Shown here: in pieces, positions 27,602 to 36,565 of the stretch
Layout of the letters: each line of letters opens with the position of its first letter
Numbering within the stretch: position 1 is the stretch's first letter
Assembly: GCA_023388635.1 (NCBI GenBank)
Contig: JAEWFW010000036.1
Location: 1 to 64,000 of the forward strand
Direction of reading: 5' to 3'
Length of the DNA: 64,000 nucleotides
From: Bacillota bacterium
GTDB lineage: Bacteria; Bacillota; Bacilli; Desulfuribacillales; Desulfuribacillaceae
Program-made: the position numbers and the translations under genes
The notes under the pieces: generated by a model
Seen by the model: only the letters and a program-made list of their open reading frames with translations
Database searches by the model: none
Told to the model about the DNA's origin: nothing

Positions 27602-28196
27602 TGTTTTGTTTTAATCCTCCTTCCTCACTTGGATAACGTAACACCTGGCTGCCGCATTTTAATTTTTTGTAACGAATCGATGGTCTGGTGATTTGAATTT
27701 TTATGACTCCGGGCAATCTACGCACCACATCAGCCCGTTGTTCAACCTCATCGATATCGATGAGCTGTATAGCCTCCACGGGACAAGCCGCAACACAAGA
27801 AGGCAGTTTCCCTGCATCGATTCTGTCAACACATAAATCACATTTCATCATTTTGCCGGTTACACGATTGATCACAGGGGCTTCAAACGGACAACTGCGA
27901 GTACAAGTCCCACATCCATTACATTTTGCCGGATTATGCAATACTATGCCATCTTTTCTTTTTTTCAAAGCTCTCTCCGGACAAAGACGGAAACATTCCG
28001 GGTTTTTGCAATGATTACAAGCGGTGGAAAGATAATATTTGATGATCTGATTGCCTACCTTTTGTTCCTGCTTCTCAATCGACCGCAGGTAAAATCCTAT
28101 GGGCAAGCTTTTATTTGCCGCACAAGCCATAATACAGCTTCTACAACCGAGGCAACGATTGGGATCTAAAAGAAAACCTCTTTGTTTCAAAACCAT
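27588..28196 (-). CDS. Four-cluster ferredoxin-type subunit of the cytoplasmic molybdoenzyme
   Basis: Protein of 202 residues with four [4Fe-4S] motifs: CLGCRSCIMAC, CNHCKNPECFRLCP, CNGCGTCTRSCP and CDLC...CVAACP. It resembles PsrB/DmsB/HycB-type subunits. No signal peptide. It starts 4 bp after the catalytic gene and overlaps the PucR gene. No membrane anchor follows, so electrons probably come from or go to a soluble carrier such as ferredoxin or NAD(P)H. Confidence 0.88.
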   Translation of the reverse strand: MVLKQRGFLLDPNRCLGCRSCIMACAANKSLPIGFYLRSIEKQEQKVGNQIIKYYLSTACNHCKNPECFRLCPERALKKRKDGIVLHNPAKCNGCGTCTRSCPFEAPVINRVTGKMMKCDLCVDRIDAGKLPSCVAACPVEAIQLIDIDEVEQRADVVRRLPGVIKIQITRPSIRYKKLKCGSQVLRYPSEEGGLKQNSDEL

Positions 28197-28200
28197 GTTA

Positions 28201-30252
28201 TCACGCCCTTGTAAAATCTACATTACTGCTGTTAAATGCTAACCCTTTGGCATCGGAGAATTGATCTCCTAAGTCAGTCTCAATTAAAGCGACAATCTCA
28301 TTCAATTCAACATAATCCTGAAAATCACAGCCTAAATGTACCACTACAGCATCGAAGGGTATTGCGTCCGATAAGCTTGCAGGTAATACGATTTCCCCCA
28401 ATTGATTATACAATATGACCTCAGTTCCTTCTTGTATATTTTTTGCATTAGCAACCTGGCGATTGACGATAACGCTCGTTTTTTCAGACAGTCCTCTCGT
28501 GCAAAAAGAATTCCTATATTGAGAATTAAGAACCGCAAAACTTCGCTCCCGCAATAAACGAAAAGGATACTCAGCTTTTTTTGCTTTATTTAAAGATGAA
28601 CTGGCTTCTGCTAAAGCGAGTTGCGACGGAAATTCATATTTTCCCGATGGAGTAAGGAAAACTTTATCTCGCCAAGGTACTTGAGGTAAATTGACTCGTT
28701 TGTAATGATCAATTAAAGCACGGTAATCAGTAATCCCCAACCGAGGATATTGTGGTTTCATTTCTACATCCAGCCATTCTAATGCACTTCTTTCTACTGG
28801 AAAAGTGCTAAATCCGGGAGAAAGGTCGTTTAGCACTTTCGCTAATTTACACATAATATCAAAATCTGATTTGCTTTCCCCCAAAGGCTCAATTGCCTTC
28901 TGGTTAAAAGCGGCGCCATAGTGCCAATAAGAAATGACAATATCATCGTGTTCAAAATGAGTCGTTACCGGTAAAAAATAATCGGCGTAATCTGCAGTCG
29001 AAGTAAGAAATTGATCCGCCACTATAACCATCTCAATGGAATGTAAGACTTTTTTAACGACTTTGGAATCCGGTGCTTGGGAAACAGGATTATGGGATGC
29101 TACCCAAAGCAACTCAATAGGTGGTTCGATTGATAGTAATTCTGCAAAGCGCCCAGTGCCGATATAACGATGTTCCATATCTCCATTCGGACTTTTATTG
29201 CCGATCATACCTTCCGGTGGTTTTAAGGATGCAAATTCGCCAGCAAACTCCCATGCTTCAAACGTGGCATAATGCATATTTCCACCAGGTATACCTATAT
29301 TCCCAGTCATTGCTGATAATGCAGAAATGACGCGAAAGCTTTGTCCGCCTCTTACAGTATGCTGTACACCGGCACCTAGCCAAATAGTCATCGGCTTATC
29401 CTTGCCAATTAAGCGCGCAAGATTGATAATTTGCTCAACCGGAACATCCGTTACCCTTGCTGCTTGGTTTAAGTCTAGGTTTTCTAATAAACTTTTAAAC
29501 GACAGCCAACCGTTCGCATAACCATTAAGAAAATCATCATCCAATATATCTTCTTCCATCAAAACTTTCGCAATGGCTAATGCTAATTCTAAATCGGTTC
29601 CCGGTTTTATTTGAATATAAAGATCGCTTCTGGCAGCGGTCGCTGTCAAAACCGGATCGATAACAATTACAGTAGCACCCTTTTCTTTCGCTTTAAAAAC
29701 ATAACGCATTTGATGAATTGTCGTCCAAGCCGGATTACCGCCCCAGATAAGAATTACCTTTGCATTGACCATATCTTCCGGGACCGGCTTTTTACAGGTT
29801 CCAAAGCTAGAATTTAATGCTTCTACACCTGTAGTTACACAAGGTGAATCGACCATTTTGGTAATATAACCAATGCTGTTAAAAAATCCATCGACGCTTC
29901 TGGAAAGCAAACCGATATTGCCTAAATATTTGTTTAAACAGACAGGAAGCAATCCGTTATGCCTTTCCCGTATATTAATCATTTTTTGTGCTATTTCATG
30001 CAAAGCCTGCTCCCAGGAAATGCGAACCCACTTACCGGTTCCTTTACCCATTTGTTTCATCGGATAGACAATTCGATCCGGTGCATAAACGCGATGCAAT
30101 TGGGCATATCCTTTGGCACATAAGGTTCCTAAAGTATATTTATCAACAGGATCCCCAGTAATACTCCTAATCCTCCCACCTTGAATTCTGCTTTTAATCC
30201 GACATGAACCTCGACAATCTGCTGGACAAACATTGCTATAGATAGATTCCAT
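28201..30252 (-). CDS. Cytoplasmic molybdopterin oxidoreductase, catalytic subunit
   Basis: DMSO-reductase-superfamily protein of 683 residues without a Tat or Sec signal. The N-terminal [4Fe-4S] motif is C9-x3-C13-x3-C17 (CPADCRGSC), with the fourth Cys in GTLCAKGY. The usual domain blocks follow: GKWVRISWEQALHEIAQK, LIWGGNPAWT, IKPGTDLELALA, AMTGNIGIPGGN and a C-terminal MGD-binding domain. The residue at the expected Mo position lies in VDSPCVTTG, so Cys or Ser ligation is uncertain. Operon partners are one Fe-S subunit and a PucR regulator, with no NrfD or TorD. Related proteins include uncharacterised BisC/YoaE-like enzymes. The substrate is unknown, and the reductive or oxidative direction cannot be told. 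Confidence 0.85.
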   Translation of the reverse strand: MESIYSNVCPADCRGSCRIKSRIQGGRIRSITGDPVDKYTLGTLCAKGYAQLHRVYAPDRIVYPMKQMGKGTGKWVRISWEQALHEIAQKMINIRERHNGLLPVCLNKYLGNIGLLSRSVDGFFNSIGYITKMVDSPCVTTGVEALNSSFGTCKKPVPEDMVNAKVILIWGGNPAWTTIHQMRYVFKAKEKGATVIVIDPVLTATAARSDLYIQIKPGTDLELALAIAKVLMEEDILDDDFLNGYANGWLSFKSLLENLDLNQAARVTDVPVEQIINLARLIGKDKPMTIWLGAGVQHTVRGGQSFRVISALSAMTGNIGIPGGNMHYATFEAWEFAGEFASLKPPEGMIGNKSPNGDMEHRYIGTGRFAELLSIEPPIELLWVASHNPVSQAPDSKVVKKVLHSIEMVIVADQFLTSTADYADYFLPVTTHFEHDDIVISYWHYGAAFNQKAIEPLGESKSDFDIMCKLAKVLNDLSPGFSTFPVERSALEWLDVEMKPQYPRLGITDYRALIDHYKRVNLPQVPWRDKVFLTPSGKYEFPSQLALAEASSSLNKAKKAEYPFRLLRERSFAVLNSQYRNSFCTRGLSEKTSVIVNRQVANAKNIQEGTEVILYNQLGEIVLPASLSDAIPFDAVVVHLGCDFQDYVELNEIVALIETDLGDQFSDAKGLAFNSSNVDFTRA

Positions 30253-30311
30253 ACCGTACCCCCTCGCAAAAGCAAGTTCGAACAGATTATTTGTTCCTGT
30301 ATTATACTTTC

Positions 30312-30340
30312 ATTCTATCGCAAAAAATCTGGTATATCAA
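30312..30340 (-). promoter_or_regulatory. Promoter of the cytoplasmic molybdoenzyme operon
   Basis: Minus-strand TTGATA (30335-30340), 17-bp spacer, TAGAAT (30312-30317), 60 bp upstream of the start. A second TATAAT lies 10 bp further downstream without a matching -35. Confidence 0.6.
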
Positions 30341-30391
30341 TTATTCACAGATGTCAAAGTTACAACTTGGATTACTAGTTGTGGGCAAAAT

Positions 30392-30450
30392 AAAAATCCC
30401 CTCCATTCATTGAGTTTTTTGACTCAATAAATACAGGGAATTTATCAGTA
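30392..30450 (-). terminator. Terminator-like palindromic repeat, copy 2 (after spo0A)
   Basis: Nested palindrome with arms AAATTCCCT..GGGGATTTTT and ATTGAGT/ACTCAAT, then T-rich on the minus strand, 14 bp after the spo0A stop. Most bases match 21054-21110, including the flank GAATTTRTCAGTA. Confidence 0.75.
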
Positions 30451-30463
30451 GGATAACAGCATC

Positions 30464-31258
30464 CTACACAACCTGCTCCAATTTCAACTTATCCGCAACC
30501 ATCGCAATAAATTCGCTGTTTGTCGGTTTTGACTTGCTGGCATTGATCGTGTAGCCGAAAAACTGCTTGAGTATATCAATATTACCGCGATTCCACGCGA
30601 CTTCAATCGCATGACGGATGGCTCGTTCAACCCGTGGCGGCGTTGTACGATTCATTTCTGCAATTCTCGGATAAAGGACTTTCGTGATACACCCGAGAAG
30701 TTCAGGCTCGTTGTACACTAATATAATCGCTTCTCGCAAAAATACATATCCTTTAATATGAGCCGGTACACCGATTTCATGAATCATTTTCGTGACAGCT
30801 GATTTAATATCCGCAGTTTTTCTCGGTCTTGCATTATATGTATAGGATAAAGAATACTCTTGAACATGCTCTAATTCCTTTGTTTCACCTGATACTTGGC
30901 GGATTCGCTGTAACAAAATATCCATATCGAATGGTTTGAGGATAAAATAGTCGGCTCCTAATTGAATGGCTCTCTTGGTAATTCCCTCTTGACCGAATGC
31001 GGTGAGCATAATGATTATCAAATCCTGAAATTCAGGCTTATCTTTTATTGCTTCCAATACTCCCAACCCATCAAGATGTGGCATGATAATATCAAGAATC
31101 AATAAGTCCGGCTTTTCTTTTTGCAAAATTTCCAATGCCTGGTTCCCGTTATATGCTAAACCGACAACTTCCATATCTTCTTGCTGATCTACGTAACTAG
31201 CCAACATATTACAAAACTCTTGGTTGTCATCAACCAGTAAAACCTTTGTTACTTTCAC
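30464..31258 (-). CDS. spo0A: Sporulation master regulator Spo0A
   Basis: Response regulator of 264 residues that commits the cell to sporulation. The receiver domain (1-125) has VDDNQEF, the phospho-acceptor Asp in LLILDIIMPHLDG (about residue 55) and the Lys in FILKPFDMD. The C-terminal Spo0A DNA-binding domain (about 150-264) includes EIGVPAHIKGYVFLREAI, PRVERAIRHAIEVAWNRGN and FGYTINASKSKPTNSEFIAMVAD, the diagnostic region. Start GTG at 31258, eight bases after AGGAGG; a TTG two codons upstream is too close to the ribosome binding site. Follows spoIVB as in all spore formers. Confidence 0.96.
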   Translation of the reverse strand: MKVTKVLLVDDNQEFCNMLASYVDQQEDMEVVGLAYNGNQALEILQKEKPDLLILDIIMPHLDGLGVLEAIKDKPEFQDLIIIMLTAFGQEGITKRAIQLGADYFILKPFDMDILLQRIRQVSGETKELEHVQEYSLSYTYNARPRKTADIKSAVTKMIHEIGVPAHIKGYVFLREAIILVYNEPELLGCITKVLYPRIAEMNRTTPPRVERAIRHAIEVAWNRGNIDILKQFFGYTINASKSKPTNSEFIAMVADKLKLEQVV

Positions 31259-31338
31259 ATCCAACTCCTCCTAAATATCTCAAGTTATTTGTAAATTAAA
31301 ATGCAATAAAATTAGTGAAAAAATTCCATACATGTTTG

Positions 31339-31364
31339 TTTCTACAGCCTACCCCATTATCCCT
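31339..31364 (-). promoter_or_regulatory. Candidate SigH-type spo0A promoter
   Basis: Minus-strand AGGGATAAT (about 31356-31364) and GTAGAAA (31339-31345) resemble the SigH -35 (AGGAWWT) and -10 (RNNGAAT). TGTAGAA in the -10 is one mismatch from a 0A box TGTCGAA. Weak, included because spo0A has such a promoter in Bacillus. Confidence 0.3.
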
Positions 31365-31390
31365 GCTTATTTTTTGAATAATTTTACAAA

Positions 31391-31436
31391 ATAAATCGTC
31401 ATAAACCGCGTGGTTGTGCGGTTTATGACGATTTAT
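31391..31436 (-). terminator. Terminator of spoIVB
   Basis: A perfect 17-bp inverted repeat (31393-31409 with 31418-31434, core CATAAACCGC) with an 8-nt loop, then TATTTTGT on the minus strand. It lies 17 bp after spoIVB and 130 bp before spo0A. Confidence 0.85.
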
Positions 31437-31452
31437 GCAATTATGTGTCGAA

Positions 31453-32709
31453 TTATGCTGCATTGGAATTTACTGCATTATCATTGGCTTCTTTCAGCAT
31501 CCATTCAATATAACATCCATATCCCATTGTAGGATCATTGACGAATACATGGGTCACTGCGCCGATAATTTTACCTTCTTGAATAATGGGGCTTCCGCTC
31601 ATTCCTTGGATAATTCCTCCCGTTTTACTCAGCAAGCGCTCATCGGTAACGCGAATCACCATTCCCTTGGTTGAAGAAAAACGCTGAGGTATGACATTGA
31701 CGATCTCTATGTCAAACGTTTCAATCTTCTCATCTTCCACCACAGTATAGATTTTCGCCGGACCGACCTTTACGTCGTGTGCCAACGCAATCGGCATCGG
31801 CTCATTTTCGAAATATTTCTCAGGGACATCTGTCAATTTCCCGTAAATCCCCAACGAATTATTGGATACAATGCTTCCTAATTTTTGCTGCTCATTGGCG
31901 ATCACACATTTTTTCTCGCCCGGTTTTCCTTTTTCACCTTTGTCAATCGATGTCACTCTAGATGGGAAAATATCTCCCGAACCCACTTCAATTGGCTGCC
32001 CTGTATCAATGTCCGTGATTACATGACCCAGTGCTCCGTACATACTTGTTCGTGGATCGAAAAATGTTAAAGTTCCCACACCAGCTGCCGAATCACGTAT
32101 ATATAAACCTATACGATGATTTTTAGACTTCGTATCATATTGCGGATAGACAACTGTGGTAAATGTACGATCATTACGTTTTATCTCCATCTCAATTCCT
32201 TCTGAACTGTCAATCAAGTTGGTAATCGATGCGACATCCTCCACACGATTTCCGTTGACTTTCACAATGTAATCACCAACTTTAATATTTGCCAGTTCCC
32301 CCGGCGACACTTTATTGTCCTCGACATCTACCAGATAGAAGCCGACAACCATTACACCTTCCGATTTCAATTTCACACCGATTGAATGTCCCCCGGGATA
32401 CAGCTTTGTCTCAGGCAGCACTTGAACTTGCACCTTTTTGATCGGCAGTACGCCGAACAATTTAAAAGTGATATCCGTTCTGCCGCTTTTGATCGTCGTC
32501 AGTTCCCCACCACTCACAGCGACGACTTCCTCATCGCCGTCTACGACTGTATCAAATAGCGACGCCACATCAAATGCTGTCATTTGCCCTTCAAACATCT
32601 TTAAATTCATCGGAATTGAAGATAAATTTTGCACAGGTGCACTAAATGTCACAGCAACTACAAATACTGCTAATAGCAAACCGATTATTTTCTTTGTTTT
32701 TCTATACAA
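31453..32709 (-). CDS. spoIVB: SpoIVB signalling serine protease
   Basis: Forespore protease of 418 residues secreted into the intermembrane space, where it cleaves SpoIVFA to trigger pro-SigK processing. A single N-terminal membrane anchor lies at residues 8-25. The PDZ domain spans about 105-195 (KVSPGELANIKVGDYIVKVNG). The S55 protease domain has the catalytic His in MYGALGHVI and the catalytic Ser in GMSGSPIIQEGKIIGAVTHV. TTG start with GGGAGTG upstream. It sits between recN and spo0A as in Bacillus. SigG control is known in the family; no promoter could be fixed here. Confidence 0.94.
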   Translation of the reverse strand: MYRKTKKIIGLLLAVFVVAVTFSAPVQNLSSIPMNLKMFEGQMTAFDVASLFDTVVDGDEEVVAVSGGELTTIKSGRTDITFKLFGVLPIKKVQVQVLPETKLYPGGHSIGVKLKSEGVMVVGFYLVDVEDNKVSPGELANIKVGDYIVKVNGNRVEDVASITNLIDSSEGIEMEIKRNDRTFTTVVYPQYDTKSKNHRIGLYIRDSAAGVGTLTFFDPRTSMYGALGHVITDIDTGQPIEVGSGDIFPSRVTSIDKGEKGKPGEKKCVIANEQQKLGSIVSNNSLGIYGKLTDVPEKYFENEPMPIALAHDVKVGPAKIYTVVEDEKIETFDIEIVNVIPQRFSSTKGMVIRVTDERLLSKTGGIIQGMSGSPIIQEGKIIGAVTHVFVNDPTMGYGCYIEWMLKEANDNAVNSNAA

Positions 32710-32806
32710 ATTGTCACACTCCCTATACTCCCTACAACAAATTCATGTGTAACATACTATATAAAGTTCCCTGACAATCACTGTTCATGCTATTTAAATG
32801 ATGGAA

Positions 32807-32836
32807 TAAAAAAAATACTTCCTTTAAGAAGTATTT
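32807..32836 (-). terminator. Terminator of recN
   Basis: AAATACTTC (32813-32821) pairs with GAAGTATTT (32828-32836), followed on the minus strand by eight T residues. Confidence 0.82.
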
Positions 32837-32874
32837 CCAAATTTGTGTCTATCCAACTTGATTACCAAGATTTA

Positions 32875-34575
32875 TTAATCAGACAAATGGCGGTTTTTGA
32901 AATCATTTGCCTGCTGGCGCAAATCGTGAGCACTGGCTAACGTCTTGTCCGTCACATATTGTCCGCTGATCATTCTGCCTAATTCGCCAATCACATCTCG
33001 TTCCGCCAATATTTTCACTTGGGTTTTTGTTTTCTCATTTTCCACAAATTTTTCTATATATAAATGTACATCACCGATTGCGGCAATCTGCGGTAAATGA
33101 GTAATGCAGAAAACCTGGCGGTTACGCGATATATTTGCGAGCTTTTCCGCAATTTTCTGTGCCGCAATACCGCTTACTCCTGTATCGACTTCATCAAATA
33201 TGACCGTCGGCGTTTGATCCGCTTCCGCCATCAAATTTTTAAATGCCAGCATCAAGCGTGAAAGTTCTCCACCCGATGCAATCTTTTCCAACGGTTTTAG
33301 AGGTTCGCCGGAGTTCGCCGAAAATAAAAATCTCACCTGATCCTGTCCGTTGCTTCTAGGTTCTTCCAATGTTTCAAATTGAATTTGGAATTGTACATTG
33401 GGAAATGATAATTGCGAAAGCTCCCTTCGCATGCTGGCTTCCATGTTTTCAGCCGTATCTTTGCGCTTTCGTGTCAGTTCACCGGCTTTTGTATCGTACA
33501 ATGCGCGCGTTTGTTCTAATTGCTTTTCTAACTCCGCCAAAAGATGATCACGATTTTTTATTTGCGCAAGTTCTTCGGAAATTTGTTTTTTATAAGCTAC
33601 AATTTGCGCTGTATCCATACGATATTTGCGTTTTAATTGCTGAATTTGAAACAGTCTTGATTCTATGTGATTGATCGTATCTTCATTGCTTTCTAATTCG
33701 ATTGCAGTAGCAATTTCCCGCGCGACTTCCTCAATCGGTATCAGCGCATTCTCAAGCTGCTCCGCATAGGCCTGATAAGCAAGGTCAATCTTACTTAATT
33801 CCATCAATTTTTGGATGGCTACATATAATAAACTTTGCGCACTATCACCGTTCCCGGCGTCTCCTGTCAGGCTGACGATGATTTGATTGGCATTTTGAGT
33901 AATCTTCTCCTGATTAACCAGCCTTCTTTTCTGCGTTTCCAGTTCCTCTTCTTCACCATCTTGAAGATTGAGCTGCTCTAATTCCTGCAACTGGTATTCG
34001 AGAAATTCAATTCTCTGGGCGATGTCCTGCTCATTCTCCAGTAAACGGGTATACCGCTTCTTTTGATCACGATATTCGACATAAACCCCCTCAACCTCAC
34101 GCAGTAACCGCTCCAGTTCGGCTTTCCCGTAGTTGTCAATCATCGCAAGATGTTCTTTAGCGTTAAGCAACTTCTGATGTTCGTGCTGTCCATGGATATC
34201 TACCATCGGTGCCATCATTTCCTTGAGTACATTGACGGGAACGAGACGTCCATTGACCCTGCACGTGCTTTTGCCTTGCAATTTAATTTCCCGGGCAACA
34301 ATTAATTCATCATCCTCGGATAATTCAATGCCAAAATCAAGAAACCACTGGCGCATCGTTTGCGGAAAATCAAACACGGCTTCAACGTACATCGAGTCAC
34401 ATCCATAACGGATGAGTTCTTGCGATGCCCTGCCGCCAATCACAATTGTCAGCGCGTCAATAATCATCGATTTCCCCGCACCTGTCTCACCTGTAAGCAC
34501 ATGTAGCCCCTGGCGAAATGAAATGCGCATATCTTCAATTAGTCCTAAATTGCGTACCGTTAATTCATGTAACAT
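32875..34575 (-). CDS. recN: DNA repair ATPase RecN
   Basis: SMC-like protein of 566 residues acting early in double-strand break repair. Walker A is TGETGAGKSMIIDAL at residues 29-43. A long coiled coil covers about 150-390. The signature and Walker B are LASGGELSRLMLAFKNL-like and TPTVIFDEVDTGVSG near 450-490. The end is in the usual D-loop and C-terminal region. Follows argR by 13 bp, the standard arrangement. Confidence 0.95.
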   Translation of the reverse strand: MLHELTVRNLGLIEDMRISFRQGLHVLTGETGAGKSMIIDALTIVIGGRASQELIRYGCDSMYVEAVFDFPQTMRQWFLDFGIELSEDDELIVAREIKLQGKSTCRVNGRLVPVNVLKEMMAPMVDIHGQHEHQKLLNAKEHLAMIDNYGKAELERLLREVEGVYVEYRDQKKRYTRLLENEQDIAQRIEFLEYQLQELEQLNLQDGEEEELETQKRRLVNQEKITQNANQIIVSLTGDAGNGDSAQSLLYVAIQKLMELSKIDLAYQAYAEQLENALIPIEEVAREIATAIELESNEDTINHIESRLFQIQQLKRKYRMDTAQIVAYKKQISEELAQIKNRDHLLAELEKQLEQTRALYDTKAGELTRKRKDTAENMEASMRRELSQLSFPNVQFQIQFETLEEPRSNGQDQVRFLFSANSGEPLKPLEKIASGGELSRLMLAFKNLMAEADQTPTVIFDEVDTGVSGIAAQKIAEKLANISRNRQVFCITHLPQIAAIGDVHLYIEKFVENEKTKTQVKILAERDVIGELGRMISGQYVTDKTLASAHDLRQQANDFKNRHLSD

Positions 34576-34588
34576 ATCGGATACACCT

Positions 34589-35035
34589 CTATAACATTTC
34601 TAGAAATCGCCGTTCAATGATCGGTGCGTATTCTTTTGCCCGCCCAATAATTAAAATCGTATCATCGCCGCAAATCGTGCCGATAATTTCTTCCCAGTGG
34701 AGCGCATCAATTAAAGAACCCAACGCGTTGGCATTTCCCGGTAGTGTTTTCATCACGACGAGATTCTCCGCTTTATCCATCGATACAAAGCTATCGGACA
34801 GCACGCGTCGAAGTTTAATTTCTGGATTGACAGGTTGATCGTTCGGCAAAGAATAAATATATTGTCCGCCAGGGGTAGGAACTTTAATCAATTGCAATTC
34901 CTTGATATCCCTCGATACAGTCGCCTGTGTGACTTTAAAGCCTAAGGATTCCAACGCTTTCACGAGTTCCTCTTGTGTCTCAATATTGTTTGCTCTTATC
35001 AATTCTCTGATTTTCAGATGCCTTTGACCCTTCAT
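34589..35035 (-). CDS. argR: Arginine repressor ArgR/AhrC
   Basis: Arginine-sensing hexameric regulator of 148 residues. The N-terminal winged helix (1-70) has IRELIRANNIETQEELVKAL and TQATVSRDIKELQLIKV. The C-terminal arginine-binding and oligomerisation domain has PGNANALGSLIDALHW and ICGDDTILIIGR. Position between nadK and recN is conserved in Bacilli and Clostridia. Confidence 0.95.
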   Translation of the reverse strand: MKGQRHLKIRELIRANNIETQEELVKALESLGFKVTQATVSRDIKELQLIKVPTPGGQYIYSLPNDQPVNPEIKLRRVLSDSFVSMDKAENLVVMKTLPGNANALGSLIDALHWEEIIGTICGDDTILIIGRAKEYAPIIERRFLEML

Positions 35036-35054
35036 AACGCCCTCCAGAAATTAT

Positions 35055-35903
35055 CTAATTGTGCAGTTTGCGCCGCACAACCTCGAAAAAATTATGCTCA
35101 TTCCAACGAATCAATTTCGTTACATAATTCGATTTTTTCACCGTAACGCTGTCATCGATCTCTAGTTTGAAGCCCAATTGACCATCCACCGTCAAACCGA
35201 TGTCATTGTGAGAAGCGTTGATTTTCGTGCGAATCGTCGTATTGGCAGAAACTACCATTGGGCGCATGCTCAATGAATGCGGACAGATCGGCGTCAATAA
35301 AATCGAATCGATATCCGGTGTGACGATCGGACCTCCCGCCGACAGCGAATATGCCGTAGAGCCGGTTGGGGAAGCTAGGATCAGCCCATCGCCTTTAAAC
35401 GATCCGAGAAATTTATCTTCCAAATACATGACAACTTCAATCATTCTGCTGAATGTCCCTTTGGCAATCCCCACGTCATTTAACGCGATAAACTGTTTAA
35501 TGACCTTGTCATGGCGCAGCACTTTCGCTTCCAGCATCATACGGTCCTCTATATAATACTCTTTGGCGATAATTTTATCGAGCGCATATTCTAAATCCTC
35601 CGGCTCTGATTCCGCCAAAAAACCCATATGTCCGGCGTTGATCCCTAATATCGGTATATTATAGGGAGCATATTCGCGGGCAATTCCTAGAAGCGTACCG
35701 TCACCGCCGAGCACAAAAACCATGTCGGCATATTTAGGGATTTCATCACTATTGATCGCTAAATCACTTCTTCCCAATTGCTCCGCTACGACTTGGTCAA
35801 TCATCACAGAAATACCGCGCTGCTCCAAACTGCCTATGAGTTGTCTGGCGATGATCCATGCTTTGGGTTTTGTCTTATTTACAATTAAGCCGACTTGTAT
35901 CAA
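35055..35903 (-). CDS. nadK: NAD kinase
   Basis: ATP-dependent NAD+ kinase of 282 residues that makes NADP+. Diagnostic motifs are FVLGGDGTLLGIAREYA (about residue 60), PILGINAGHMGFLAE, ALNDVGIAKG and DGLILASPTGSTAYSLSAGGPI. Start TTG at 35903 behind GAGGTGAATGAT, giving IQVGLIVNKTKP; 19 upstream codons overlap the preceding gene's end and are unlikely to be translated. Lies 5 bp after the hypothetical membrane gene. Confidence 0.93.
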   Translation of the reverse strand: MIQVGLIVNKTKPKAWIIARQLIGSLEQRGISVMIDQVVAEQLGRSDLAINSDEIPKYADMVFVLGGDGTLLGIAREYAPYNIPILGINAGHMGFLAESEPEDLEYALDKIIAKEYYIEDRMMLEAKVLRHDKVIKQFIALNDVGIAKGTFSRMIEVVMYLEDKFLGSFKGDGLILASPTGSTAYSLSAGGPIVTPDIDSILLTPICPHSLSMRPMVVSANTTIRTKINASHNDIGLTVDGQLGFKLEIDDSVTVKKSNYVTKLIRWNEHNFFEVVRRKLHN

Positions 35904-35908
35904 ATCAT

Positions 35909-36418
35909 TCACCTCAAGATGAAAAACAAAAGTAATATAATTACTGCTATTGTCACCCATTTAGGGATTTTCAAATAATCCGTAAACCTTTTTCGCACAT
36001 GGACCGGCGGATATGTAAATTCTATTTCATTAATTTTCCCTTTTTCCATATCGAGATACAAAACTCCATCTGTGGCAAATAACAGCTGCAGTTTTAAATA
36101 TTCATCGCGCAAATTGGCGGCAGCCATTCGTTCCGGTTTACGTTTGTTTTTGATTTTTACAACGTACATTTTATCGTGCTTGCGTGCTATGAAATCAATG
36201 ATCACCCTCGATTGGCTTTGTTGTCCCCCGTGCTGAACCTCCAGCGGAACACGAACCTTGCCCGAGATTACTTCGTAACCATTGTCATGCAGGAGTGCAA
36301 GCGCTTGACCGCTTTTAGGCACGTCGGAAATAAATGACGGCAAAGATCGCTTTTTATTGACGGCTAGCCATATCAGTATACAGCCTATGCCAAGAATTAC
36401 AAAATCCTCTACCCTCAT
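35909..36418 (-). CDS. Two-TM protein with degenerate PD-(D/E)XK-like core, unknown function
   Basis: Protein of 169 residues, not recognised as a named family. A hydrophobic segment lies at each end (about 5-20 and 154-168). The middle reads as a restriction-endonuclease-like fold: RVIIDFIARKHDKMYVVKIKNK around residues 72-93, where a functional nuclease would have D-x(n)-E-x-K but here the Glu position is Lys (VVKIK). Start ATG at 36418. It lies between tlyA and nadK and in the same orientation. Function unknown; a non-catalytic membrane-linked nucleic acid binder is conceivable but unproven. Confidence 0.7.
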   Translation of the reverse strand: MRVEDFVILGIGCILIWLAVNKKRSLPSFISDVPKSGQALALLHDNGYEVISGKVRVPLEVQHGGQQSQSRVIIDFIARKHDKMYVVKIKNKRKPERMAAANLRDEYLKLQLLFATDGVLYLDMEKGKINEIEFTYPPVHVRKRFTDYLKIPKWVTIAVIILLLFFILR

Positions 36419-36432
36419 AGCCCTATGCCCCT

Positions 36433-36498
36433 TTGAAGCAAGTTCTTAATTCAGGTGGGGATTCTTTTACTCCATCTGAATTGTAGAACTGCAAATGC
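36433..36498. repeat. Palindromic repeat element B, copy 1
   Basis: About 66 bp with a long imperfect stem: AGTTCT..AATTCAGGTGG pairs with CCATCTGAATT..AGAACT. About 85 per cent of positions match copy B2 at 37543-37607. Located between tlyA and the downstream membrane gene. Confidence 0.8.
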
Positions 36499-36565
36499 GA
36501 TGATTTGCATTACTTCGATTTTACCACCGTAAAATCCTTTCATAAATTCACGATTGCGGACTATG

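Noticed and set aside
30253..30340. FNR-like box upstream of the cytoplasmic molybdoenzyme
   Set aside because: TGTGAATAATTGATA keeps only one half site; mismatches in the other half are too many.
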